This document shows positions 14,023 through 26,593 of a stretch of DNA of 64,000 nucleotides, in pieces (within the stretch, counting starts at the first letter, position 1; every line of letters begins with the position of its first letter). Origin of the DNA: Spiroplasma phoeniceum P40 (GTDB lineage: Bacteria; Bacillota_I; Bacilli_A; Mycoplasmatales; Mycoplasmataceae); contig NZ_CP031088.1 of the NCBI RefSeq assembly GCF_003339775.1, positions 1,178,001 to 1,242,000 of the forward strand, written 5' to 3'. The notes under the pieces are model-generated. The model was not told the DNA's origin. It worked only from the letters and a program-made list of their open reading frames with translations, and did not search any database. Position numbers and translations under genes: made by a program.

Positions 14023-15580
14023 TTAAATATTTAAATAACTTGAAACTCTATTAATTATTTGTAAAAAAGAATATTTATTATTATCAACGTTAATATCTTT
14101 TCACATTACATTAATAAAAAAACTATAGTAAAAGTTAAATTCATTATTCATAAAGGTGAAGTAACTTAAACTAATATCATTATATGAATAGACTCAACCT
14201 TTATGTAATAATTTTATAGTCAAAGATTTTTCATTCTTTGTATAATTAACTTTATACTTTAGATTGTTGCTCACAACATCGGCACCTTTAAGCGTACCTT
14301 GTAAATCTGATGTTCTCTTATTAAAAAAATTAAAAATGGGAGTAAAAATTGCACCAATGTATCCTATTTCTAAGTTTTTCTTTAAAACACTAGCACTGTT
14401 AAGTACCTTATCAAAAACCGCTTGGTTCACCTTAAAAACAAGACGATAATTCTCATAATATGTTTCTAACTTAAAACAATGTCAAAACTCCATTACCACT
14501 TTTGCAAACTCCTCAAGCTGATAATCAAAGACATCTTTTACAACTACAATCTTCAATTGTTCTTCTAATTTTATATACATAGACTTTTTAAATGGTAAAT
14601 TCTCAATCACAGCATTTTTAAAAGTCAAGGTATCAAAAGTAAATAAAATATAATAATTTTCATCCTATTTTATGTTATTTGAAATATATGTTTTTTTATA
14701 AAAGTTTAAAAATTTTTCTGGCGCCAATTTATCAGCGTCATATACCTCACCCGCTCACGCCAACACAGAATGTTCTTTTAAAAACGCATCTCTTGGAAAA
14801 GGTAACACTTTTAAAGGAACCGTTACCATGTCACTAAAAAAACAAAATATTTTTATTCTTTAAAACTTTTTGAATAATGGGCAAAATAACCTGCTTCTCC
14901 GTTATGTTATTATGATATCTATTTCATACAATTTTATAATTTTCTTTTTGAAAGGTATTATGAACAAAATTAGTAAAATACTTTTCAATGTTATCTTGTA
15001 TATTGTCTAAAGCAACCAAATCATTAGTTATAACTACTAGAGCTTCAATATTAGCCCTCGCTTGCAATCCTTTAAATTTTACTTCATAAGCAATATTAAC
15101 TCGCACTGTAATTCCCAATATTGCTTGCGAAATAGCTTCTAATAAGTCTACTATATTATCAAAATTAATATGATACAAAGTAAATGAAATATCATTATCC
15201 GCTAACAACGGCATCGTATCCACATAATAATTTGAATAGCGATCTCGTAAACTTTGATTTAAATTAACAAACTCTGCTTTAAAACCAGTAAGCAACTGTG
15301 TTAAAAAACGATATTTACTAATTGTTTCACCTGTTAAAGTTAAGTGATCATCCCTTGTTTTTAACTCTCCTACTAACTCTGTAAAAAATGGTATTTAATC
15401 CGAGTAATCATTAATATCAATTGTTGTCTTTGTATCCCACCATGCTGTCAACGTTTGGCGTACTTTGACTTTGATCTGATTTAAAATTTCAAGATCTTTA
15501 TTATCATTTACTTCTTTATCATCAATATTGTGTTTTGGCCGTGTTCTACAACTAGCCACCGCAAACACACTACCACTACA
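14023..15580 (-). pseudogene. decayed Spiroplasma lipoprotein gene, 5' end replaced by plectrovirus DNA
   Basis: A reading frame beginning just inside the viral junction encodes the end of a lipoprotein signal (VFAVASC), then a long soluble protein: LNQIKVKVRQTLTAWWDTKT, LTGFKAEFVNLNQSLRDRY, LPFPRDAFLKEHSVLAWAGE, ending FLQIINRVSSYLNI. It is broken by a TAA after INDYSD (near 15398), a shift at an A7 run (14836-14842) and a TAG after ISNNIK (near 14666). The start codon and first half of the signal peptide are missing, evidently lost when the fragment at 15.58 kb arrived. Confidence 0.65.
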
Positions 15581-15816
15581 CGGAAAAAGTTTAAGATTTT
15601 AATAATACAAAATATAGCAAATGGAATTAATATAATTTACGCTTCACCTAAGAAAACCATTATCTCAGGTAAAATATTTGTTATACCTTTTTTAACTTTT
15701 CATAATGCACTAGTCAAACCAGTTCAAATCCCAGTCATACCCTCAGTCATAGTTTTAGGTGTAGGTGTAGTTGATGTTAAAAAATTAAACGCTGTTGTTA
15801 AATACATACCTAACAT
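15578..15816 (-). pseudogene. plectroviral coat-like membrane protein, nonsense mutation
   Basis: Starts MLGMYLTTAFNFLTS and continues GMTGIWTGLTSALWKV like the intact copy at 63245-63496. The Trp codon TGA in GEAWII has become TAA, truncating the protein at about residue 60. Past this stop the frame enters lipoprotein-gene DNA (FFRVVVVCLRWLVV) instead of the viral C-terminus. Not expected to be functional. Confidence 0.8.
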
Positions 15817-15966
15817 TATTTATTACTCTCCTTTCTTTCAATTTATTTTTTTTCTTTTTTCTTTCCTCGAATTTGTTTAATTTTTTGATAAATTGATAAA
15901 GCAATTCAAGCAAAAATCCCTAATATATATAACAACACTAAATATTGTCGTTAATCAAGTAGGCAT
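15816..15966 (-). pseudogene. small plectroviral membrane protein, frameshifted
   Basis: Begins MPTWLTTIFSVV like the 49-residue protein at 63496-63645. One extra base in the TATATATA run near 15929 shifts the frame before the Lys-rich tail. The intact version has one TM segment and a KKKEKKEIERK tail. Confidence 0.75.
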
Positions 15967-16069
15967 ATTACATCTCCTCTCTAAAAATATTGCGGCACGC
16001 TTCGCGTGTTCGCTACGCTCAAAATAAACTATATTGAATAAATTACCGCTAATAAATTACGCGGATAAT

Positions 16070-16195
16070 TTATTCATTTTCTTTTACATTATCTTTTACA
16101 TTATTAATTACTATTTTATTTACAGTATTAATAACAATATCTTTTCCATATTTAGTTACTAGGGACCGCAAAATAAAATAATGTTTTCTTTCCAT
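16070..16195 (-). CDS. small plectroviral protein, copy A
   Basis: 41 codons, MERKHYFILRSLVTKYGKDI and then VINTVNKIVINN, ending KENE. It is the same as the 37-residue protein at 63755-63868 except for a duplicated VKDN-type unit near the end. No TM segment. GGAG of the ribosome binding site lies in the 3' arm of a hairpin just upstream. Intact, but isolated in a dead viral fragment. Confidence 0.6.
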   Translation of the reverse strand: MERKHYFILRSLVTKYGKDIVINTVNKIVINNVKDNVKENE

Positions 16196-16305
16196 TAAAA
16201 AATCAACTCCTTTCAAAGTTGATTTGTTGAACTTCGATTACACGATGCCCTATGTAAAAATATTTTTAAAAATTATTATACTTTTTTTTGTTATTTCCTT
16301 TATTT

Positions 16306-19300
16306 TTATAACTCAAGAATATTTCGTAATTCTGCTTCTGAGAATTTTGTAAAATTAGCATTTTCTGAATTATTATTTAAAACAGCATCAATTACAGCTT
16401 GTTTATTATCTTGAATTGTTAAAATTTTTTCTTCAATAGTTCCTTTTGCAATTAACTTAATTACTTGAACAGTATTCTGCTGTCCAAAACGATGAGCACG
16501 ATCTGTTGCTTGATTTTCTACGGAAGGATTTCATCATGGATCAAAATGGATAACAAAATCCGCTGCTGTTAAATTTAAACCAATCCCACCAGCTTTTAAA
16601 GAAATTAAAAAAACATTAACTGTTGTATCCTCATTAAACTTTTGTGTCATTAGCACACGACTTTCCGAACGAGTTTTCCCATCTAAATAAAAGTATTGTA
16701 AACCGATTTCTTCAACAATTGCTTTAATTCGTTTTAAAACAGTAGTAAATTGTGAAAAAATTAATATTTTATGACCACTACCAGCAAGATCACCAAAAAT
16801 ATCACGTAATGCATCTAATTTAGCACTTTCATTTTGATATTTTTTATCCAAAATACTTGGGTCACAACAAATTTGCCGTAACTTAGTTAAGGTAGAAAAA
16901 ATTTTTAAACGATTTTGATTATATTGTCCAGCTGTTAAAATTTTATTAATTTCTTCTCGAGCAGCATTAGCGTATGCAGCATAAATTTTCTTTTGTCGTG
17001 CTGTCATTTCCACTAAAATTTTATTTTCAATTTTTGGTGGTAATTCACTCATTACCCCTTGTTTTAAACGTCGCAAAATAAATGGTGCAATTTTTTGTAA
17101 TAATTCTTTTTTAACTGCTTCGTTTTGTTCACAAACAATTGGAATTTCATATCGCTTTTGAAATTGTTGCTGTTGTAATAAAAAGCCAGGTAAAATAAAA
17201 TTAAAAATTGACCATAATTCAGTTAAATTATTTTCAATTGGCGTTCCTGTTAAGGCAAACCGAATCCCTGTCTTTAAAGTATTCACCACTTTTGCATTAA
17301 TTGATTGTGGGTTTTTAATATGTTGTGCTTCATCTAAAAAACAATATTGAAAGAAAATTTGTTGATAATAATGAATATCACGGCGTAATAATGGATAAGA
17401 GGTAATAACCACTTGCCCTTGGTTAATTTTGGTAAATAACATTTCCCGTGTTTTTCGTTCCCCAGCAATAACTAATGTTTGTAACATTGGTGCAAACCGA
17501 TCAATTTCCTTTTTTCAATTATAGATTAATGCTGCTGGAACAATAATTAAAACCGGTTCCATTTCTCGATTTAATTCATATTCATTTAAAATAAAGCTAA
17601 TTGTTTGTAATGTTTTTCCTAATCCCATTTCATCTGCTAAAATACCACCAAACCCTAACGAAGCTAAGGTTTTTAATCAAAAATAACCTTTTTTTTGAAA
17701 ATCACACATCATAGATGCTAATGATGCTGGAACACTAAATTCATTTTCTTCTAAATGCTTAATTTTTGTAATTAAATTCTCAAAATCAACATTAAAACAG
17801 CAATTAAACTCAGCTCATAAAGTTAAATTATTATACACTGTTAAAGCATGATATTTTGGAACTTGTAATTTTCCTTGCATAAATTGTTCTTGTTTAAAAT
17901 TAAATTGATTAATTAAAGTTGCAAATTTTTGTAATGTTTGTTCTTGCAAATCAATAATGCTACCATTTGTTATTTGATAATATTTCTGGTTACGATTAAT
18001 TGCATTTAAAATTTCTCCTAAATCTGAATAATCAAGTTTTGAAAGTTTAAAATCAAATTCTAACCAGTCATTTTTTTGATTAACATTAATTGTAGTACTT
18101 GTTACTTTAAAATCAATTAAACGTACATTTTTAAAATTATCAGTATAAAAAATTTGTGAAAGCGTTTCTAATGTTAAAATATCTTTTGATAATAATTTTA
18201 AAACATGTTCCAATTCATTTAAGACAAAATAATTCCCTTTTTGAACAAAACCAATTTGTTTACAAAATGTTAAATATTCTTGTTCATGATAAACATTTCG
18301 TAAAACAATTTTATTGTCATTATTGGATTTATTTAGTAAATCAAATGTTATTTTTCCATAGCGAAAAAGAGGTCGTAACATAATTTCTTTGTTCTTAAAA
18401 TCAAAATAGCTTTCAATAACTAATGGTGTTTTTTCTAATGAATTTAAAATTATAGGGTCAATTTGAACTGCATTATCTGGATAATCTAATAAGGAAACAA
18501 TTTCTTTAATAACATCATTAGTTTGCTGTGGATTAAAGATAATTTTGTTGTGTTTTGTTAATGCCATTGTTTGATAAATTGGTCCTAATAAAAAAGTATC
18601 TTTATCATTTAATAAAAAAATTTGTTTAGTATCAAAGAGACTTTGTTGCGTTGCTGTTAAAATAATTGGATTTTCTTTTTTATTAATAATTTGAATAACA
18701 TTATCTTCTTGTTGAATAGATAAGGCTGGTTGATATTGATCAACACTAATTTTAACATCAGAATATTCTTCCCCATCAATTATTAGTTTAATTGTTTTCC
18801 CTTTAATGTGTTTTAAAAATCGTTCTGTTTGAAATGCTGAAAACCCAAAACTTTTTGTAATTGATACCCCATAAAAATCCATTTTTTGTGTTTGTAAAAA
18901 ACTACTAACATTAATAAATTCTTGTTGTAAAAACATAATTACTTTTTCAGCAAATGGTGCAAAAGTACTTTTATTAGGATAAAAAGTAAATTTTTGTGAA
19001 ATTTCATAACCTTTTAAATAATCTGGATCAAGGGCAGGTTTGGTTAAAAAACTCAAAAAATGATAAATATTTTTAATATCAAACAACTGCTTACCTTCAT
19101 ATCCTAACTTTAGTTGTACTGCTGGTGGTTGTTGCAAAGTAGAATCAATAATTAAACTACATTGGCAAGTAATAATTCGTTCTTTTAAACTATCATTTTG
19201 TTTATTTTTATTAATAAATGTTGTTAATAGTTTATTACTCGCTGTAAAAAATAACCGTCAAGTAACCAAATTATTGTTTGATTCATAAAATACAAAAAGT

Positions 19301-19602
19301 AAAACCGCAATAATATGCTGACAAATTTGATGTTGAAAATTATAGTCAATACAACTACAATTTTGCCGTGTTAAAAAAGTTAAATTATTGATTAAAGTAA
19401 AAACAACATTAACATCATAATAATCCCCACTATGTTTTGACGCTACTTGGCAATAAAGCATTAATTCTTTTTCATCGCTTGAACTTTTCTGTTCATCAAT
19501 TTTTAATAATGTTATTTTTTTTGTTTCGTATAACTGTTCGGCATTATTAAATATTGCTAATCTCGCTAAACTCCGAATGTATTCAAGATTAAAACTTTCC
19601 AT
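16306..19602 (-). CDS. SWIM zinc finger and SNF2-family DEAD/DEAH helicase
   Basis: A 1,098-residue ATP-dependent DNA translocase, probably in repair or chromatin-like remodelling of DNA-protein complexes. The N-terminus carries a SWIM zinc-binding motif CSCIDYNFQHQICQH near residue 85. A poorly conserved middle (about residues 150-600) precedes the SNF2 core: ADEMGLGKTLQTISFIL (motif I), FLDEAQHIKN (II), ALTGTPIENN (III), ILIFSQFTTVL (IV), FLISLKAGGIGLNL (V) and ATDRAHRFGQ (VI). All motifs are present. It ends FSEAELRNILEL. Start ATG at 19600-19602 has AAAGGAGCC upstream. It is followed on the same strand by viral debris, preceded by the helicase at 19.7 kb. Confidence 0.93.
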
Positions 19603-19723
19603 TTTACTATAGGCTCCTTTAATAAAATAATACTTATTATTTAATTATAATACATTTTTGTTTAACTGGTGAAATGGATTAATCTTTTTTACTTACAATT
19701 ATAAAAATACATTTTAATATCAT

Positions 19724-22459
19724 CTATTCTTCTTCAAGTTGAACAAAAAATTTTGCAGTAAGATAATTGTCTGTTAACATTGTGTCATACTTGCCAAAGC
19801 CAACAAAAGAATATAATTTTAATCCTAAATTCGGTAATTTTAAATTAATTTTATTTTGTAAAAATAAGTATTTGGTTATTGCACTATTTTGCATATCTAG
19901 CACTAATTTATTAGCCATTGTCATCACTTCTGGAATTGACCAATAAAATATCTTTTGATCAGGTAAATATTTGGTTAATTTTCCATAACCAGTACCATCT
20001 TCATCCGCCAAAATAACTTGTTTTGTTTGATCAAATGTTAGATATCCTGCTTGAAAAGCAATAATTCGTAATTCACCTCGTGATAATAAAAAATTAGTTC
20101 GACCAATTACGGATAATACTTGTTTTACAGTATAAGTTGTCCCGGGTAATAATGGTGTTGCTGCACTAGAATACATTTTTAATGTTTCATTTTCTAATTT
20201 ATATTGTAAAAGTAACAATAATTCAGCGACAATTACTTGATGCTGGTCAATAAAATAAGTTACTAAATCAGGAATCGTTAAATAATTTGGAAATAATTGC
20301 GTAAAAACATTCATACTTGTTACTTCATATAATAATGATGTTATTAATAAATTATCATATTCAAGGTTAATTGCATTAGCAGTAATAGTTTGACTTAAAC
20401 GTAAAATAAAATAATTAATAATTGGATAACTATCTAAAAATAAAAATTGTTTTAAAATATTTTTATTACGATTAGTATTATTTTCATTTTGATGATAATG
20501 CCTAATATTTCGGCCAATTTTAACATAAAAATCGTTAACATAATTATAAAATTGGTATAAGGATAAATCATAATCAGTTAGTAAATGTTTTAATCCTGCC
20601 TCTTGATATTTTTGATAATATTCACGAATATGGTTTTTAATTCGAGCCCGATTATCATATCATTTTCGTAAGTTATTTAAAATAATTTTTTGTGAGCGTT
20701 GTTCTAAGGTAATTGTACAATTATAAGGCAGTCCTTCATTAGCTAACAGTCCCTTTATTGATGTTAATTTCGGATCATATAAGTTTTTAATCCCAACAGC
20801 AATATCATATTTGCTATCAATATTACTAATTAAATCATAAACTTCTAAGCGACTTTTTAATTCTGTTTTACGAAGCCCTCGCCCAAGCTGTTGTAAATAA
20901 ACTGTTTTTGAATTTGTTGGTCGTAATAAAATAATAATATTAATTTCTGATACATCAATTCCTTCATTAAACATATTAACAACACATAAATAATTAATTC
21001 GCCCTGTTTTAAATTCATGTAAAATCCGCGCGCGGTAGTCACGATTTTCAGATGTTAAGTAATCTGCTCGTAAATGGTTTGTTCGTAAAAATGTTGCTAC
21101 CAATTTAGCATGTTCAATTGTAACACAAAAAATTAAGGCAACTGGTTTTGCATATAAGCCAATATATTTATCAATCATTTTTAATAATAACTCATTTCGA
21201 GCATTTGTATTTAACTTTTTAAAAAGTTCATTATCAGCGTTTAAATCAACGCCAGTTAAATCAACCGTATTATCATCAATACAATAATAATCAAATGGAC
21301 ATAATAAACGTTGATTAACTGCATCTCATAGTCGTAATTCTTCGGCATATTCATCAAGAAAATATTTTTTAATGGACTTACCATCTTCTCGTTCTGGTGT
21401 TGCTGTTAATCCAAGTACTTGTTGTGGTTTAAAATAATTAAAAACTTGGTCAAAGGTTGTAGCAGCAATATGGTGTGCTTCATCAAAAATAACCACATCA
21501 AAATAATTTGCCGCAAACTGTGGTAACCGACTTGCCATGGTTTGAATAGTTGCAAAGATATGCGTTTGATTCTGTATTACTTTACCCTCATACATTACTT
21601 CTCCAAAAGTTTGATCCATCAAAACATTGCGAAAAGTTTGTAAGGCTTGGTCTAAAATTTCTTTCTGATGAGCCAAAAACAACAACTTCAAGGGTTGATG
21701 ATTATTTTCTTGTAATTGGTGTAAATAATCAAACGCAGCAACAACAGTTTTCCCCGTTCCCGTTGCCATAATTACTAAATGTGATTGTTTACCACAACGA
21801 CGACGATACTGTAATTTTGCCACAATTGCTTTTTGAAAATCATATAAGTATTTTCGAATGGTTAAAATTTCAGTTGCAGTATGATTAAACATTGTTGCAA
21901 TTCGCATTGATTTATTTTGACTAATACGTTCTAATAAATGATTACGTGCTATTTCATCATTAAAATCAACTAAAACTTCATTTCATAAATGCTCAAATTC
22001 ATCAATTATTTCCGTAACTAAATTAGGATTATTTTTTGTTGTTAACTTAATATTTCATTCTCGCCCAGTAACCATTCCTTTATAAGTTAAATTTGAAGAA
22101 CCAAGAATTACGGTTGAAATACCATGGAATCGTTTAAAAAGGGAAGCTTTAATATGAATTCGTTCACTTCGTTTTTCTAAATTATCTTCAACTTTAACTT
22201 GGATATTATCATAAGTTGTTATTAAACGGGTCAATTCTAATAAATTATTGTATTCTGATAAATCATCAAAAGTTGTTGTAATAATTCGAATTGGAATTTT
22301 TTGCATTCAGCAATGTTTAATTGATGCTTCAATTTTATTAATAATTGCCTTTGAAATAAAAGGAAAAACAAAGCATACTTCATCAGCAGTACACATTTCA
22401 TTATTTAATTCAACTAATAATTTTTGCTGATTTTGATTTGTAAAAAACTTTTCTCCCAT
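19724..22459 (-). CDS. PLD-like nuclease / superfamily II helicase / DUF3427 protein
   Basis: A 911-residue three-part protein. Residues 1-150 form a phospholipase D-like domain with HIKASLFKRFHG and then GSSNLT (HxK...N motif). Residues about 190-560 form an SF2 helicase: ATGTGKTVVAAFDY, VIFDEAHHIAA, LGLTATPERED, CVVNMFNEGIDV and QQLGRGLRKTELK. The C-terminal 300 residues match the position of DUF3427, with TYTVKQVLSVIGRTN. Such proteins are widespread in Firmicutes and often sit in variable loci; a role in DNA repair or defence is plausible but unproven. AGAAGAGAG lies 13 bases before the ATG. Confidence 0.9.
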
Positions 22460-22518
22460 TTATTATCATCTCTCTTCTGGTAATTATTAAATAAAATAAG
22501 TAATTATAAAATTATTTA

Positions 22519-23540
22519 CTAGACAATCATAATGTCAAATTGATTTAACCATGTAAAACATTCTTTTAATCAAATAATATCAGTTTTAATTTTTGCAAGA
22601 ATATCTTGAATAATATTATCAAATTTTCCGGAAAATTCTACTGTTGTTAATGCCATTGTTTTATCATTTTAACTTTTAACTAAATAAGATTGAAATAAGA
22701 ACGTTAAAACCCCCTCAGCAACATCAACTGCTGGAATGGTTGGCACTTTTCCTGCTAAAATAAATAAATTCTTTCGAACTTGTGGTGTTAAAATTGTTTT
22801 AATTGATCGTTCAGATGTACCACCAACTAAAAATTTTTCTTCAAATAAATTATATTGTAAATTAATATAATTTAATGGATTAAAAATTTAGTTGTTATCC
22901 CGCGTGGTTTCATTGTAAATTGTCCTGTTAATTTATGATACGGTTGAATTGTGAAAATTGGGATACGATAAAATTCTTCTTTATAAACCTTATTGTTAAT
23001 TTTAGTAGTAAGGTTATGTGTAATTGTTCCAAAGGAAATATTTCCACTAGCATGAGTTAAATTAAACACAAAATCAATTTTAGTGTTATTATTAAAATTA
23101 ATTAAACGTGTTGGTAATGGTTCAAATATTTTAGTAATTCCTAATAATTTTAATTCAGAAGTAAAATATTCTCCTAATGCTAAATTATAAATTGTCACTA
23201 AATCAATTTTATCCATAATCTGATCTGATAATTTTAATAATCGTGTCCATTTAACAATATAGTAGCAAACTGTAATAATCAGCGCAAGGCCAATTAAAAA
23301 CATTAAAATAGGAATTCATATTAAAGTTATTTTAATATTTTTTACTAAAAATAAAATAATAATAAAAATTCCCATAATACTAAAAAAGGGTCCTAAAAAC
23401 ATCATTCAACGAATAATTAATTGGAATCGTTTCTTTGGTGGTTGAAAGGAAATATTATTATGGTAATATTCTTGCAATTGATCATTAATAATTTTTCGAC
23501 TTACTATTTTTCAATCATTATTTCTTAACTTTTCAATCAT
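22519..23540 (-). pseudogene. DUF3137-type membrane protein, frameshifted
   Basis: Starts MIEKLRNNDWKIVSRKIIND, then two adjacent TM segments (residues about 45-95, FLIGLALIITVCYYIVKW) and a cytoplasmic domain with YNLALGEYFTSEL. After PRGITTKF a missing A near 22888 shifts the frame, and the family-like C-terminus continues in the next frame: YNLFEEKFLVGGTSERSIKT, ILTPQVRKNLFILAGKVP, ending SYLVKS with TAA near 22669. A further 45 codons in the same frame run to 22519. DUF3137 proteins are common in mollicutes; function unknown. Confidence 0.65.
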
Positions 23541-23596
23541 TTTAGTTTCCCATTTTAGTTTCCTCTTCTATTGCAATAATTTTTAGTATGAAATCT

Positions 23597-24886
23597 CTAG
23601 TATGAAATCTCTTTTGATAGTAAAGTTATTTTAAAAGTAAACCTGTTAGTAATTAATTGACTATTTTCATTAGCCATTACCGTAAATTCAATCATTTCTC
23701 CTGGCGTTTGGTGATCAGAACTTTTATCATGATCATTAGTAATTTTAAAATCAGCAACTGTTACATTAATTGAAAATTTTGTATCAATTGCTTTTCTTAC
23801 TTCCTTGATTAAATTAGCATCTCGATTTAATTCCTGATAATCAGCATCCGGATTGGCAATCAAAGCAATTTTTACTATCGTAACTGAACTTATATTTAAT
23901 TTTTGCAGCTCAACAGTAAAAGTAACTCTTCCCTTAATTAAATTACTACTTTCTGCTGCTTTAACAATAAAACTTACTTTTTGACTTGGCTCTTGTTTTT
24001 TATCACCCTCTTGATTATTTGTAACAATAAAATCATTTGTTGTAATTGTAATTTGTAATTTATTATTAATGGTGCCAATAATAGCATCTAATATTTCTGG
24101 ATTTTGGTTCAACGCTTGATATGTTAACTTTGGATTTGGCACAATTAACATTTTGTTAATTTCCACACTAGAAATATCTTTGCGGGCTAATAAAATACTA
24201 CTAAAAGTAAATGAACCTTGAATTAAACTACTACTTGTTGTCGCAGTGACTGTAAAAGTAATAATCGTATTAGGAACTTGTTTATTTTGTGGAACTTGGT
24301 CATTTGTTAAAACAAAGTCATTATTCGAAGCAGTAATTGACAAGCGTTGATTAATAGCATCTCGAACTGCATCTAAAATTTCTATCTCATTGTTTAAAGT
24401 TGCATATGTTTCCTCTTCATGTGCTGCTAATTTTAAATCATTAACAATTACTGTTTTAATATCCTGCTTATTGACATCAGTTACTTTAATATTAACTTTA
24501 TAAGTACCACCTAAAATAAAACCTTCTTGAACTAAATTTTGTTGGTCAAATTGAATTGTTTTATCAGGAGGTGCTAGTTTAATAATAATATTAATAATTT
24601 TATCACGAGTAACAGTTGTTGTCTTGTCGTTATTAATATTTTTATTATTATATCAAATTTCATATTTAGCAATTTTAACTGCTGTTGGGTCTTCCTTTAG
24701 ATTATATCGTGTTTGCATAAAAGTATGAAGATTATTAAGAATGTCAGGTCCTGTCTGGTTAGTATTAATTTGAAATGTTTGTAAAATATTTTTTTCATAT
24801 TGTTGTGGCGGATTACAAGAAATTAAATTAAAACTAGGTGATATTATAGTTCCTAAACTAGTTAATATCAATAATATTTTTTTCAT
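23597..24886 (-). CDS. lipoprotein with internal repeats
   Basis: 429 residues. MKKILLILTSLGTIISPSFN then LISC form a Spiroplasma lipoprotein signal with the lipidated Cys at residue 24. The rest is built of about four copies of a roughly 100-residue unit: helical lead (ILDAVRDAINQRL, ILDAIIGTINNKL, LIKEVRKAIDTKF), a strand ending DF.(V/I)TN, an acidic turn, then FTVTATTSS-like and SLIQGSFTF-like strands. This tandem architecture suggests a surface-exposed fibrous protein. GGAG precedes the ATG. No catalytic motif seen. Confidence 0.85.
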
Positions 24887-24952
24887 TAAAAATCTAACTC
24901 CTTTTATTTTTTGTACATTATTCTAAATTAATTATAAACAAAAAAAAGAATT

Positions 24953-24986
24953 AAAAAAGTTTTCAATTAAAAATTGAAAACTTTTT
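24953..24986. terminator. intrinsic terminator, bidirectional
   Basis: Near-perfect hairpin of about 10 bp, GTTTTCAATT/AATTGAAAAC with a 3-nt loop, flanked by A and T runs. It lies just 3' of the MOLPALP lipoprotein gene and before the start of the repeat lipoprotein, so it mainly ends transcription of the former. Confidence 0.8.
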
Positions 24987-24997
24987 CATTATATATA

Positions 24998-26593
24998 TTA
25001 TTCATAATTATCTGATAACCACAAATCAAAACGAGATTCATCACTAGTTTTATAAGCAATTTTGTCATTAGTTTTTGTTTTAACTTTAAATTTAACATTT
25101 GTAAAACTTAATTTAAAGTCAACAGCATTTAAAATTTGTGTTAAGTTAGGAGTATTATTTTCATCAATAATTGGCCTAAAATTTTCTCAATTACCATCTT
25201 GCCCAGGAGTTTTAAATTGTAATTTAACTGTTCCGGCACTCATTGTAACATCATTACTTTTTAACTCAGTATTACTTATTCCAAAATCACGTAAAATATT
25301 AGAACCAGCATAATTCATTAATTGTGGACCTAAGAAAAACTCAATTTTAGGAAGAAAAAAAGTGACAATTGTACTAATCCCTTGTCATGTATTTGGCTGA
25401 ACAAGATTTGTGTTAACAGCATCAATTCCTTTTTCACCTTTTGCAGCAAAAATATCTAAAATACTTCCAATTAATAAAGTTGGTTTTAAACTAAGTAAAC
25501 TTTTTACTTTACTTTGGTTAATTTCACCTCCAAAAAGTGGTACATCTAATGATAATCGATATTTACTATCCGTTTCTTTGTAATCACTTCGATAACCAGT
25601 TAAAGTATGAAATATTAAACTGTCTAAATTTGTATTAGTATTTTGATAAAAATACCCTGTTTCACCAAAAGCAACTTTAATATTTTCTTTTAAATTGGTA
25701 TTAACTGGTGAGAATAAATATTGGATTAATGGCAGAACTGTATTATGTGTTGATTCAATTTTTTCTTTTCCTTCTTTAACAAATCATTGTAATAAAGCAA
25801 TTAAATCAGGTGCCATATTATGTAAAAGGTCTTTAACTGTTCCTTTTCCAACAAGAGTTTGATTAAAAGAAATATCTTTATTAAGATAACCACTAATATC
25901 AAATTGTAAAGTCTTAAGATTTTCAGCAATAATATTTAATAGTGTGTCAAATTTTTCAAGAAAATCTGGTTCATTAATTTTAGTTAAATCAATCTCCATA
26001 ATTTCTTTCTCTGGTAAAGGCAATAATCCAATAAAAGTATATAAATCAGCAAAAGTTATATTTACTCCTTTTACTAATGGCGGCAATGGTAAATTAATAT
26101 TTTGTAATTTACTACTCATATTGTCAATTTTATTGACAGTATTTTTTAAAAGAATTAACTCATTTGTAACTCATTGAATTTTAACATTGAATTCTTCTTT
26201 ATCTTTTTTTAAAATACTAACACCAGCAGTTCCATTAACAACATCTAAACCTTTTTTAGACTCTTGTTGTTGTAAAATAGTTGACATATTAGCTTGTGCT
26301 ATTTTTTCATCTGAATGATTATTATCAATAATCTTTGGTTGCACAAATGTTTCATCATTTTTAACAGCTAATTTATAACTGCCTAAATTAAGATGACTAC
26401 TTAACATTGTTGCAAACTCCTCACTTGTTGCATTTGATGATGAAGCAAAAAATGGTGTTTCAACATATTGTGACAATTCGCGCTTAAGATTTTCAAGATT
26501 TGCATCTTCTTTTTTACTAGTACATGCTGTCATTAAAGCAGCATTTGACCCTACTAATGAAATAGCTCCTAAAAAGACTAGTAACTTTTTCAT
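24998..26593 (-). CDS. MOLPALP family lipoprotein
   Basis: 531 residues, anchored to the outer face of the membrane. Signal MKKLLVFLGAISLVGSNAAL then MTAC gives lipidated Cys-24. The mature part has the Mollicutes pattern of this family: NLKRELSQYVETPF, an early QTT-like helical region, GLLPLPEKEIMEID, then the C-terminal strands GTVKLQFKTPGQDG and FTNVKFKVKTKT, ending WLSDNYE. Family recognition is from overall pattern, not a search. An AAGGAGGAAAGAAA ribosome binding site precedes the ATG. Function unknown. Confidence 0.8.

Larger units (their letters stand above)
15579..16250 (-). mobile_element. degraded SpV1-like plectrovirus fragment, copy A
   Basis: About 670 bp that is nearly the same as 63265-63920, in the same orientation: three small ORFs, two hairpins between them, and a leader hairpin. 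Similarity stops at CACGGAAAAAG on the low side and at CACGATGCC on the high side. Unlike copy B, its coat-like ORF has a nonsense codon and its second ORF a frameshift. It is inserted in a lipoprotein pseudogene. SpV1 fragments scattered in Spiroplasma chromosomes are well known. Confidence 0.85.
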
